Assembly (NCBI GenBank): GCA_963854835.1
Contig: OY978530.1
Span: forward strand, 36,160,639-36,224,638
Source of the DNA: Megamerina dolium
Taxonomy: Eukaryota > Arthropoda > Insecta > Diptera > Megamerinidae
DNA: 64,000 bases
Direction: 5' to 3'
Under the pieces are notes generated by a model. It was not told where the DNA came from. It saw only the letters and a list, made by a program, of their open reading frames with translations, and made no database searches. Both the position numbers and the translations under genes were made by a program. Shown here one piece after another: positions 32,193-44,938 of this stretch (position 1 is the stretch's first letter; each line of letters starts with the position of its first letter).

Positions 32193-33328
32193 GGACACAT
32201 ATATAAACACACAAGAATGAAAAAGAACAAATTCACGGTCGAGCTGCACAAAGCCCTGATATTGCTTTACATAAAATAATATACAATATGCTGAGTTTGA
32301 CCTGTGTATATGAGAATATTATTATTTGTGTTATTGTGTACCACCCATGTAAGGCGTAGCGCAAGGTCAAAGTTCAAAATTGCGATCGAAATTACTCAAT
32401 AAAGTCGCAATGTTTTTTACAATATGGGTGTCAAAAGAAAGGTTTTTTAATACCTTCTCACTCATATATATGACTTATGACCTATTTTTCACATTTCAAA
32501 AGTTAATTTCAAAAGCATAAATTTGAAATTTCTTTCAAAAATGTTTTTTTTATATAGTAAGCCTTATTTACTTATCAAAAATTTAGCACAATATTAAAGC
32601 CTATGTAATGTAATGTATTGGTGAGGTGTGAAAGAGCTGCGACCTAAAATATCTATTGTACAACATTCTTCTGGTATAGGCTATGCTTATAGAATCTCAT
32701 CCAGTCCGTCTTGAATCTCTAGAATATTGGCTGAATCTGAAGAAATTTGAGCTCCGTATAGCTGTGCTCAATGAAGGGTCACTAGAATGTTCCGTGTCAG
32801 ATATAAACCAAACGGAATCTTCAAATGTTGATAGTTGTTGATGCCGAACCTCCCATAGGAAGATCATAAGCAACTATAAGAGATATTGTAAAAAAGGGTC
32901 GAACCTCGAATAGGAAGACCAATAACAATTCTAATTCACTTGTTTGTGGTTAAACATAGAAAACGAATTTTATTGAATGATTATTTTTTTTTATACAATA
33001 AAGGTGCTTATTTCACATTTTGTGGGAAAATACTTACATAAGTATTTTACAGTTGAATATTAGTTGAATTTGCAAATAAATGAATTCAATAACATTTGTA
33101 GGCAGAATGGATTAATGCATACTGTGCAAAATGTGAATTAAGAATATCCTATGGAATAATAATGATAATAAATTTGTTGACCGTCGTAAAATGGTTGCTT
33201 TTTTTTCCCGGTATCAAATATAATCCCAGGTGCTCACGTCTGCTGTGCATCAGTGCTCCATAGTTACCTAATATGTGCTTTGGCAACCCAGTTCTTCGCC
33301 GCAGGATCTGCACAATGCGACCATAAGT
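32189..33328. other. AT-rich DNA, no gene recognised
   Basis: No family recognised on either strand. A degenerate short direct repeat (CGAACCTCCCATAGGAAGA at 32845, CGAACCTCGAATAGGAAGA at 32900; 55 bp apart) is the only structure noticed. It ends where satellite monomers begin. Confidence 0.55.
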
Positions 33329-36300
33329 ATTTTCGGGTTAAAGTCTTTTAAAATAGCGCTAAAAAATAACCTTATGCCTGTTTCGCGAACACGAGTATTT
33401 TAGCGTGCAAGTCTTTTAAAATAACCGGCCTATTGCCGGGTGCTAAAAAAGTAACCTTTACATGGCCAAAGTTGGTTTCGCGAATATCAGTATTTTAGCG
33501 TGCAAGTCTTTTAAAATAGCCGGCCTATTGCCGGGCGCTAAAAAAGTAACCCTTATAAGGCCTAAGTATTTTAAATAGACGATCTTTTGCCGTGCGCTAA
33601 AAACATATTCCTTATATCGCCGAAGTCGGTTTCTCGAACAACAGAATTTTAGCGTGCAACTCTTTTATTAATAGACGGTCTTTTACCGGGTGTTACAAAA
33701 AGTAAATTTAAATGGCCCAAGTCGGTTTCGCGACCAAGAGTATTTCAGCGTGCAAGTCTTTAAAAATACCCGGCAGTTGCCGGGCACTAAAAAGTTACCT
33801 TTATAGGTCCCAAGCCAGTTTCGCGAACAACAGTGCTTGCGCGGAAGTATTTTCAAATAGACGACTTTCTGCCGTGCGTTATAAAAATAAAATTTTATAT
33901 GGCTCAAGTCAGTTTCGCGTACAAGAGTATTTTAGCGTGCAAGTATTTTCAAATAGACGACCTTCTGCCGTGCTCTAAAAACTTAACCCTTATATCGCCA
34001 AAGTCGGTTTCGCGAACATGGACGGTCTTTTGTCGGGAGTTAAAAAGTCATCTTAATATGGCCCAAGCCAGTTTCGCGAATAAGACTGTTTTAGCGTGCA
34101 AATATTTTAGAATAGCCGCCCTTTTGCCTTGCGCTAAAATAATAACCTATATATATGCCAAGCCAATTTCATGAACAACAGTATTTTAGCGTGCAAATCT
34201 TTTAAAATAACCGGCCTTTTAGCATGCGTTATAAATAGTAACCTGTATATGGCCCGAGTCAGTTTCGCCAACAAGAATATTTTACCAAACAATCATTTTA
34301 AAATAGCCGGCCGTTTTCCGGGCATTACTAAAAGTAACTCTTAAATGGCCCAAGTTGGTTTCACGTACAACAGTATTTTAGCGTCCAAGTCTTTCAAAAT
34401 AGCTAGTAATTTGCCGGGCGTTATGAGAAGTAACTTTTATATTTCCCGAATCGGTTTCTCGAACAACAGTATTTTAGCGTGCAAGTATTTTAAAATAGCC
34501 AGCCTTTTGCCGTGTGTTATAAAAATTAATTTTTATATGGCCCAAGTCAGTTTCGCGAACAATAGAAATTTATCGTGCAAGTATATTAAAATAGACGGCC
34601 TTTGCCGGGCGCTAAAAATTAAAATTTACATGGCCTAACTCAGTTTCGGGGACAACAATATTTTAGCCTGGAAGTCTTTTGAAATAGTCGGCCTTTTGCC
34701 GGCCGCTAAAAAGAAACTCTTAAATAGCCCAAGTTGGTTTTACGAACAAGAGTATTTTAGCGTGGAAGTCTTTGAAAATAGCTGTCCTTTTGCGGGGCGT
34801 TATAAAAAATAAGCTTTATATGGCCCAAGTCAGCTTCGCGAACAACAGTATTTTAGCTAGCAAGTCTTTTGAAATAACCTGCCTTTTGCCGTGAGCTAAA
34901 ATCTTAACGCTTATATCTCCGAAGTAGGTTTTCGAACAACAGTATTTTAGCGAGCATGTCTTTTAAAATAACCGCCATTTTGCCATGCGTTATAAATAGT
35001 AACCTGTATCTGGCCCGAGTCAGTTTCGCCAACAAGAATATTTTACCAAACAAGTCTTCAAAAATAACCGGCCGTTTTCCGGGCGTTACAAAAAGTATCT
35101 CTTAAATGGCCAAAGTCGGTTTCGAGAACAACATTATTTTAGCTTGCAAGTATTTTAAAACAGCCGGCCTTCTGCAGTGTGTTATAAAAATTAACTTTTA
35201 TATGGCCCAAGTCAGTTTCGCGAAGAATAGCATTTTATCGTGCAAGTATTTTAAAACAGCCGGCCTTCTGCAGTGTGTTATAAAAATTAACTTTTATATG
35301 GCCCAAATCAGTTTCACGAAAAATAACATTTTATCGTGCAAGTATTTTAAAATAGCCGGCCTTCTGCCGAGCGCTAATAAGTTACTCCTAAATGGCCTAA
35401 GTCGGTTTCGCGAACAAGAGTATTTTAGCATGCAAGCCTTTCAAAAGAGCTGGCCTTTTGCCGGGCGTTATAAGAAGTAATATTTATATGGCCCAAATCG
35501 GTTTCGCGAACAACAGTATTTTAGCTTGAAAGTATTTTAAATCAGCCGGCCTTCTGCAGTGTGTTATAAAAATTAACTTTTATATGGCCCAAGTCGGCTT
35601 CGCAAACAAGAGTATTTTATCGTGCAAGTCTTTTGAAATAGCCGGCTTTGGCCGGGCTCTAATAAAGTAACACTTATATCGCCGAAGTCAATTTCGCAAA
35701 CAACAGTATTTTAGCGTGCAACCCTTTTGAAATAGTCGGAATTTTGAATTGCGCTAAAATAATAACCTATATATATGCCAAGCCAATTTCATGAACAACA
35801 GTATTTTAGCGTGTAAATATATTAAAATAGCTGAACGTTTGCTAGGTGATATAAAAAGTAATCTTTATATGGCCCTAGTCGGTTTCGCTAACAAGAGCAT
35901 TTTAGAGTGCAAGCCTTTTACAATAGCTGGCCTTCTGCCGTGCGTTATAAAAAGTAACCTTTATATGGCCCGAGATAGTTCCGCGAACAAGAGTGGTTTA
36001 GCGTGAAAGTCTTTTAAAATAGCCGGTGATTTGCCGGGGGTTATGAAAAGTAACCTTTTTGTGACCCAAGTCGGTTTATCGAACAACAGTATTTTAGCGT
36101 GCAAGTCTTTTGAAATAGACGGGATTTTGCCGTGCGCCAAAACTTAACCCTTATATCGCCGAAGTCGGTTTCCCGAACAACAGAATTTTAGCGTGCACGC
36201 CGTTTAAAAAAACCGGCCTTTTGCCGGGTGTTATAAAAAGTAACCTTTATATGGCCCAAGTCAGTTTCGCGAACAAGAGTATTTTAGCGTACAAGTCCTT

Positions 36301-38200
36301 GAAAATAGCCGCTGATTTGCCGGATGTTATGAAAAGTAACCTTTATGTGACCTAAGTCGGTTTAGCGAACAACAGTATTTTAGCGTGCAAGTCTTTTAAA
36401 ATAACCGGAATTTTGCCGTGCGTTACAAAAAGTAATCGTTGTATGGCTTAAGTCAGTTTCGCAAACAAAAGTATTTTAGCATGCAAGTCTTTTAAAATAA
36501 CCGGTCTTTTGCCGGGTGTTATTAAAAGTAACCTTTATGTGGCCCAAGTCGGTTTTGCGAACAAGAGTATTTTAGCGTGCAAGTCTTTTAAAATAGCCAG
36601 TGATTTGCCGGATGTTATGAAAAGTAAATTTTATGTGACCCAAGTTGGTTTATCGAACAACTGTAGTTTAGCGTGCAAGTCTTTTAAAATAACCGGCATT
36701 TTGCCGTGCGTTACAAAAAGTAATTTTTATATGGCCTAAGTCAGTTTAGCGAACAACAGTATTTTAGCGTGCAAGTCTTTTAAAATAACCGGCCTTTTGC
36801 CGGGTGTTATAAAAAGTAACCGATATGGCTGGAGACAGTTTAGCCAACAAGAGTATTTAGCGTGCAAGCCTTTTACTATAGCCGGCCTTTTGCCGGACGC
36901 TAAAAAATTAACCGTTATATGGCTCAAGCAAGTTTCGCGAACAAGAGTATTTTAGAGTGCAAGTCCTTGAAAATAGCCGGTGATTTGTCGGACGTTATGA
37001 AAAGTAAGTTTTATGTGACCCAAGTCAGTGTAGCGAACAACAGTATTTTAGCGTAGAGGTCTTTTAACATAACCGGCCTTTTGCTGGGTGTTATAAAAAG
37101 TAATCGTTATATGGCTTGATTGAGTTTCGCGAACAAGAGTATTTTAGCGTGCAAGTCTTTCAAAATAGCCGGCCGTTTGCCGGACATTATAAAAAGTAGC
37201 CTTCATATGGCCCAGGTCGGCTTCGCGAACAACAGTATTTTAGCGAACAAGTCTTCTAAGATAGAAGTCTTTTTGCCGGGTGTTATAAAAAGTAACCTTT
37301 ATATGGCCCAAGTCGTTTTCGCGAACAACTGTGTTTTAGCGTGCAAGTCTTTTAAAATAACTGGCCTTTTCCGGGTGTTATAAAAAGAAACCTTTAAATG
37401 GCCCAAGTCGGCGTCGCGAACAAGAGTATTTTAGCTAACAAGTCTTTTAAGATAGAAGGCTTTTTCCCGGGTGTTATAAAAATTAACCTTTATATGGCCT
37501 ATGTCAGTTTCGCGAACAAGAGTATTTTACCGTGCAAGTCCTTGAAAATAGCCGGTGATTTGCCGGACGTTATGAAAAGTAACCTTTATTTGACCCAAGT
37601 CGGTTTCGCGAACAACAGTATTTTAGCGTGCAAGCCTTTATAAATAGCTGGCCTTCTGTTGTGCATTATAAAAAGTAACCTTATATGGCCCGAGTCAGTT
37701 CCGCGAAAAATACTATTTTAGCGTGCAAGTCTTTTAAAATAGCCGGCCTTTTGCCGTACATTATAAAAAGTAGCATACATATGGCCCAAGTCGGTTTCGC
37801 GAACAAGAGTATTTTACCGAGCAAGACTTTCCAAATAGCTGGCCTTCTGTCGTGCATTGTAAAAAGTAACCTTATATGGCCCGAGTCAGTTCCGCAAACT
37901 AGACTATTTTAGCGTGCAAGTCTTTCAAAATAGCCGGCCTTTTGCCGTACATTATAAAAAGTAGCATACATATGGCCCAAGTCGGTTTCGCGAACAAGAG
38001 TATTTTAGCGTGCAAATATTTTAAAATAGACGGCTTTTGCCAGGCGTTATAAGAAGTAAACCTTTTATAGTCCAAGTCGGTTTGTCGAACAAGAGTATTT
38101 TAGCGAGCAAATCTTTTCAAATAGACGGCCTTATGCCGGGCGTTATAAAAGGTAACAATCTATATGGCCGGAGTCAGTTTTGCGAAAAACAGTATTTTAG
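33329..38200. repeat. Satellite: diverged left edge
   Basis: Monomers here vary strongly in AACCGGCC/AGCCGGCC/AGACGGCC, in GTGTTA/GCGTTA/GCGCTA and by 1-3 bp indels. Neighbours do not share long identical blocks. The first monomer is partial (AGTATTTTCGGGTTAAAGTC at about 33329). This is the expected state of an array edge where unequal exchange is rare. Confidence 0.85.
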
Positions 38201-40404
38201 CGTGCAAGCATTTTGAAATAGACGGCCTTATGCCGGGCGCTGAAAAAGTAACCTCTATATGGCCGAAGTCAGTTTTGCGAAAAACAGTATTTTAGCTTGC
38301 AAGCCTTTTGAAATAGACGGCCTTATGCCGGGCGCTGAAAAAGTAACCTCTATATAGCAAAAGACAGTTTGAAAGAGTAACCCCTATATGGCAAAAGTCA
38401 GTTTCGCGAACAAGAGAATTGTAGCGTGCAGGTATTTTAAAATAGACGGCCTTTTGCCGAGTGTTATAAAAAGTAACTTTTTTATGACCCAAGTCAGTTT
38501 TGCGAAAAAGAGTATTTTAGCTTGCAAGCCTTTTGAAATAGACGGCCTTATGCCGGGCGCTGAAAAAGTAACCTCTATATGGCAAAAGACAGTTTCGCGA
38601 ACAAAAGCATTTTAGCGTGCAAGTATTTTAAAATAGACGGCCTTTTGCCGGACACTGAAAGAGTAACCTCTACATGGCAAAAGTCAGTTTCGCGAACAAG
38701 AGTATTGTAGTATGCAAGAATTTTAAAATAGACGGCCTTTTGCCGAGTGTTATAAAAAGTAACTTTTTTATGACCCAAGTCAGTTATGCGAATAACAGTA
38801 TTTTAGCATACAAGAATTTTAAAATAGACGGCCTTTGCGGGCGTTATAAAATGTAACCGTTTTATGGCCCAAGTCAGTTCTGCAAAAAACAGTATTTTAG
38901 CGTGCAGGCCTTTTGAAATAAACGGCCTTTTGCCGGGCGTTATTAAAAGTAACCTCCATATGGCCCAAGTCAGTTTCGCGAATAACAGTTTCTTAGCTTG
39001 GCAAGCTTTTTGAAATAGACGGCCTTTTGCCGGGCACTGCAAAAGTAACCTCTATATGGCAAAAGTCAATTTCGCGAACAAGAGTATTATAGCGTGCTAG
39101 TTTTTTAAAATAGACATCCTTTGCAGGGCGTTATAAAATATAACCTTTATATGGCCCAAGTCAGTTTCGCGAACAAGAGTATTTTAGCGTGCAAGTCTTT
39201 AGAAATAGCCGGCCTTTTGGCTGGCGTTATAAAAAACAACCTTTATATGGCCCAAGTCAGTTTCGCGAACAAGAGTATTTTAGCGTGCAAGTATTTTGAA
39301 ATATCCGGCCTCTTTCCGGATGTTAAAAACATTAACCTTTATATGGCCCAAGTCAGCTTTGCAAACAACAGTATTTTAGCGTGCAACTCTTTTAAAGTAG
39401 ACGGTCTTTTGCCTGCCGTTATTAAAAATTAACGCTTATATGTCCCAAATAAGTTTTGCAAACAAGAGTATTTTAACGTGCAAGTCTTTAGAAATAGCCG
39501 GCCTTTAGCCGGGAGTTATAAAAAGTGACCTCCATACGAAAAACAGTATTTTAGCGTGCAAGCTTTTTGAAATAGCCGGATTTTTGTTGGTCGCTGAAAA
39601 AGTAACCTCTGTATGGCAAAAGTCAGTCTCGCGAAGAAGACTATTTTAGCGTGCAAATATTTTAAAATAGACGATCTTTTGCCGGGCGTTATCAAAAGTA
39701 AACTTTCTATGGCCCAGTTCAGTTTCGCGAACAAGATTATTTTAGAGTGCAAATCTTTTAAAATAGAAGGTCTTTTGCCGGGCGTTATCAAAAGTAACCT
39801 TTATATAACCCAAGTCAGTTTTGCGAATAACTTTACTTTAGTACGCAAGCCTTTTGAAATAGACGGTCTTTTGCCGGTCGCTGAAAAAGTATCCTCTATA
39901 TGGCAAAAGTCAGTTTCGCGAACAAGAGTATTGTAGCGTGCAAGGCTTTAGAAATAGCCGGCCTTTTGGCGGGCGTTACAAAAAGTAACCTTTTTATGAT
40001 CCAAGTCAGTTTTGCGAACAAGAGTATTTTAGCGTGCAAGTCTTTAGATATAGCCGGCCTTTTGGCGGGCGTTACAAAAACAACCTCTATATGGCCCAAA
40101 TCAGTTTAGCGAAAAACAGTATTTTAGCGTGCAAGCTTTTTGAAATAGCCGGATTTTTGTTGGTCGCTGAAAAAGTAACCTCTGTATGGCAAAAGTCAGT
40201 TTCGCGAACAAGAGTATTGTAGCGTGCAAGTCTTTAGAAATAGCCGGATTTTTGGCGGACCTTATAAAAAGTAACTTTTTTATGATCCAAGTCAGTTTTG
40301 CGAACAAGAGTATTTTAGCGTGCAAGTCTTTGGAAATGGCCGACCTTTTGGCGGGCGTTATCAAAATTAACCTTTATATGGCCCAAGTCAGTTTCGCGAA
40401 CAAG

Positions 40405-40480
40405 AGTATTTTAGACGCCTTTTTGCCGGTCGTTATAAAAATAACCTTTTTATGACCCAATTCAGTTTTGCGAACAAGAG
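40405..40480. repeat. 75-bp short satellite monomer (example)
   Basis: One of many short monomers in the core (others near 40672, 41032, 41868, 43882, 45141, 47037, 49300, 53872, 59018, 63681). TATTTTAG joins directly to ACGCCTTTTTGCC. Relative to a class II monomer, 21 bp between two TAG trinucleotides are missing, giving 75 bp (25 codons). Confidence 0.85.
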
Positions 40481-43400
40481 TATTTTAGCGAGCAAATCTT
40501 TTAAAATAGACGGCCTTATGCCGGCGTTATAAAAGGTAACCACTATATGGCCGAAGTCAGTTTTGCGAACAAGAGTATTTTACCGTGCAAGTCCTTATAA
40601 ATAGCCGGCCTTTTGCCGAGCGTTATAAAAATTATCCTTTTTATGACCCAAATCAGTTTCGCGAACAAGAGTATTTTAGACGCCTTTTTGCCGGTCGTTA
40701 TAAAAAGTAACCTTTTTATGACCCAAGTCAGTTTTGCGAAAAGCAGTATTTTAGCGTGCAAATCTTTTGAAATAGAAGGTCTTATGTCGGGCGCTGAAAA
40801 AGTAACCTCTATATGGCAAAAGTCAGTTTCGCGAACAAAAGAATTTTAGCGTGCAAGTATTTTAAAATAGACGGCCTTTTCCGGGCACTGAAAGAGTATC
40901 CTCTATATGGCAAAAGTCAGTTTCGCGAACAAGAGTATTGTAGCGTGCAAGTCTTTGGAAATGGCCGGATTTTTGGCGGGCGTTATAAAATTAACCTCTA
41001 TATGGCCCAAGTCAGTTTCGCGAACAAGAGTATTTTAGACGCCTTTTTGCCGGTCGTTATAAAAAATAACCTTTTTATGACCCAAGTCAGTTTTGCGAAA
41101 AGCAGTATTTTAGCGTGCAAGCCTTTTGAAAAAGACGGCCTTATTCCGGGAGCTGAAAAAGTAACCTCTATATGGCAAAGTCAGTTTGCCGAACAAAAGC
41201 ATTTTACCGTGCAAGTATTTTAAAATAGACGGCCTTTTGCCGGGTGTTATAAAAAGTAACCTTTTTATGACCCAAGTCAGTTTTGCGAACAAGAGTATTT
41301 TAACTTGCAAGTCTTTAGAAATAGCCGGCCTTTTGGCGGGCGTTATAAAATCAACCTTTGTATGGCCCAAGTCAGTTTCGCGAACAGGAGTATTTTAGCG
41401 TGCAAGTCTTTAGAAATAGCCGGCCTTTTGGCGGGCGATATAAAAGCAACCTTTATATGGCCGAAGTCAGTTTCGCGAACAAGAGTATTTTATCGTGCAA
41501 ATCTTTTGAAATAGACGGCCTTATGCCGGGCGCTGAAAAAGTAACCTCTATATGGCAAAAGTCAGTTTCGCGAACAAAAGCATTTTAGCGTGCAATTATT
41601 TTAAAATAGACGGCCTTTTGCCGGGCGTTATCAAAAGTAAGCTTTCTATGGCCCAGTTCAGTTTCGCGAACAAGAGTATTTTAGCGTGCAATTCTTTAGA
41701 AATAGCCGGCCTTTTGCCGAGCGTTATAAAAATTATCCTTTGTATGACCCAAATCAGTTTCGCGAACAAGAGTATTTTAGCGTGCAAGTCTTTAGATATA
41801 GCCGGCCTTTTGGAGGGCGTTATCAAAATTAACCTTTATATGGCCCAAGTCAGTTTCGCGAACAAGAGTATTTTAGACGCCTTTTTGCCGGTCGTTATAA
41901 AAAGTAACTTTTTATGACCCAATTCAGTTTTGCGAACAAGAGTATTTTAGCGAGCAAATCTTTTAAAATAGACGGCCTTATTCCGGCGTTATAAAAGGTA
42001 ACCTCTATATGGCCGAAGTCACTTTTGCGAAAAGCAGTATTTTAGCGTGCAAGCCTTTTGAAAAAGACGGCCTTATGCCAGGCGCTGAAAAAGTAACCTC
42101 TATATGGCAAAAGTCAGCTTCGCGAACAAAAGCATTTTAGCGTGCAGGTATTTTAAAATAGACGGCCTTTGCCGGGCACTGAAAGAGTAACCTCTTTATG
42201 GCAAAAATCAGTTTCGCGAACAAGAGTATTGTAGCGTGCAAGGCTTTAGAAATAGCTGGCCTTTTGGCGGGCGTTACAAAAAGTAACCATTTTATGATCC
42301 AAGTCAGTTTTGCGAACAAGAGTATTTTAGCGTGCAAATCTTTAGAAATAGACGGCCTTTTGGCGGGCGTTATAAAAACAACCAGTCAGTTTCGCGAACA
42401 AGAGTATTTTAGCGTGCAAAACTTATGCCGGCACTGAAAAATTAACCTCTATATGGCAAAAATCAGTTTCGCGAACAAAAGCATTTTATCGTTCAAGTAT
42501 TTTAAAATAGACGGCCTTTTGCCGGGCACTGAAAGAGTAACCTCTATATGGCAAAAGTCAGTTTTTCGAACAAAAGCATTTTAGCGTGCAAGTATTTTAA
42601 AATAGACGGCCTTATGCCGGGCGCTGAAAAAGTAACCTCTATATGGCAAAAGTCAGCTTCGCGAACAAAAGCATTTTAGCGTGCAGGTATTTTAAAATAG
42701 ACGGCCTTTGCCGGGCACTGAAAGAGTAACCTCTATATGGCAAAAGTCAGTTTCGCGAACAAGAGTATTTTAGCGTGCAAGTCCTTATAAATAGCCGGCC
42801 TTTTGCCGAGCGTTATAAAAATTATCCGTTTTATGACCCAAAACAGTTTCGCGAACAAGAGTATTTTAGCGTGCAAGTCCTTATAAATAGCCGGCCTTTT
42901 GCCGAGCGTTATAAAAATTATCCTTTTTATGACCCAAAACAGTTTCGAGAACAAGAGTATTTTAGCGTGCAAGTCTTTAGATATAGCCGGCTTTTTGGCG
43001 GGCGTTATAAAAACAACCTCTATATGGCCCAAGTCAGTTTAGCGAAAAACAGTATTTTAGCGTGCAAGCTTTTGAAATAGCCGGATTTTTGTTGGTCGCT
43101 GAAAAAGGAACCTCTGTATGGCAAAAGTCAGTTTTGCGAACAAGAGTATTTTAGCGTGCAAGTCCTTATAAATAGCCGGCCTTTTGCCGAGCGTTATAAA
43201 AATTATCCTTTTTATGACCCAAATCAGTTTCGCGAACAAGAGTATTTTAGCGTGCAAGTCTTTAGATATAGCCATCCTTTTGGCGGGCGTTATAAAATCA
43301 ACCTTTATATGGCCCAAGTCAGTTTCGCGTACAAGAGTATTTTAGACGCCTTTTTGCCGGTCGTTATAAGAAGTAACCTTTTTATGGCCCAAGTCAGTTT

Positions 43401-43799
43401 CGCGAACAGGAGTATTTTAGCGTGCAAGTCTTTAGAAATAGCCGGCATTTTGACGGGCGATATAAAGACAACCTTTATATGGCCGAAGTCAGTTTCGCGA
43501 ACAAGAGTATTTTAGCGTGCAAATCTTTTGAAATAGACGGCCTTTTGGCGGGCGTTATAAAAAGTAACTTTTTTATGACCCAAGTCAGTTTTGCGAAAAG
43601 CAGTATTTTAACGTGCAAGCCTTTTGAAAAAGACGGCCTTATTCCAGAAGCTGAAAAAGTAACCTCTATATGGCAAAGTCAGTTTCGCGAACAAAAGCAT
43701 TTTACCGTGCAAGTATTTTAAAATAGACGGCCTTTTGCCGGGCGTTATAAAAAGTAACCTTTTTATGACCCAAGTCAGTTTTGCGAACAAGAGTATTTT

Positions 43800-44640
43800 A
43801 GCGTGCAAGTCTTTAGAAATAGCTGGCCTTTTGGCGGGCGTTATAAAATCAACCTTTATATGGCCCAAGTCTGTTTCGCGAACAAGAGTATTTTAGACGC
43901 CTTTTTACAGGTCGTTATAAAACGTAACCTTTTTATGACCCAAGTCAGTTTTGCGAAAAGCAGTATTTTAGCGTGCAAGCCTTTTGAAAAAGACGGCCTT
44001 ATTCCGGGAGCTGAAAAAGTAACCTCTATATGGCAAAGTCAGTTTCGCGAGCAAAAGCATTTTACCGTGCAAGTATTTTAAAATAGACGGCCTTTTGCCG
44101 GGCGTTATAAAAAGTAACCTTTATATGGGCCAAGTCAGTTTCGCGAACAAGAGTATTTTAGCGTGCAAGTCTTTAGAAATAGCCGGCCTTTTGGTGGGCG
44201 ATATAAAAAAAAACCTTTATATGGCCGAAGTCAGTTTCGCGAACAACAGTATTTTAGCGTGCAAATCTTTTGTAATAGACGGCCTTATGCCGGGCGCTGA
44301 AAAATTAACCTCTATATGGCAAAAGTCAGTTTCGTGAACAAAAGCATTTTAGCGTGCAAGTATTTTAAAATAGACGGCCTTTTGCCGGGCGTTATGAAAA
44401 GTAACCTTTATATGGCCCAAGTCAGTTCCGCGAACAAGGGTATTGTAGCGTGCAAGTCTTTTAACATAGACGGCCTTTTGCTGAGCGTTATAAAAAGTAA
44501 CTTTTTTATGACCCAAGTCAGTTTTGCGAACAAGAGTATTTTAGCGTGCAAGGCTTTTGAAATAGACGGCCTTTTGGGGGGCGTTATAAAATCAACCTTT
44601 ATATGGCCCAAGTCAGTTTCGCGAACTAGAGTATTTTAGC
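43800..44640. repeat. Higher-order block, copy a
   Basis: This block carries a distinctive order of monomer variants: a CTGTTTCGCG junction, a 75-bp short monomer with TTTTTACAGGTCG or TTTTTGCAGGTCG, GAGCAAAAGC, then GTGAACAAAAGC and AACAAGGGTATTG monomers. It recurs near 47988, 50362 and 59286 with the same internal spacing (512-513 bp between the first and last anchors). Confidence 0.85.
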
Positions 44641-44897
44641 GTGCAAGTATTTTAAAATAGACGGCCTTTTGCCGAGTGTTATAAAAAGTAACTTTTTTAT
44701 GACCCAAGTCAGTTTTGCGAACAAGAGTATTTTGGTGTGCAAGGCTTTTGAAATAGACGGCCTTATGCCGGCACTGAAAAATTACCCTCTATATGGCAAA
44801 AGTCAGTTTCGCGAACAAAAGCATTTTATCGTTCAAGTAGTTTAAAGTAGACGGCCTTATGCCGGGGTTATAAAAGGTAACCTCTATATGGCCCAAG

Positions 44898-44938
44898 TCA
44901 GTTAAGCGAAAAAGAGTAGATATGGCCGAAGTCAGTTT
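44898..44938. repeat. ~45-bp truncated satellite unit (example)
   Basis: CCCAAGTCAGTTAAGCGAAA ... GAGTAGATATGGCCGAAGTC: a monomer reduced to its two ends. The same truncated unit recurs near 45480, 47466, 49630, 52007 and 60922, always inside the same monomer order, so it marks higher-order copies. Confidence 0.8.

Noticed and set aside
31778..32249. Tyr/Ile-rich proteins on the minus strand
   Set aside because: Reading frames through a TA/CATA microsatellite; only the last part (LINE B thumb) is real homology.
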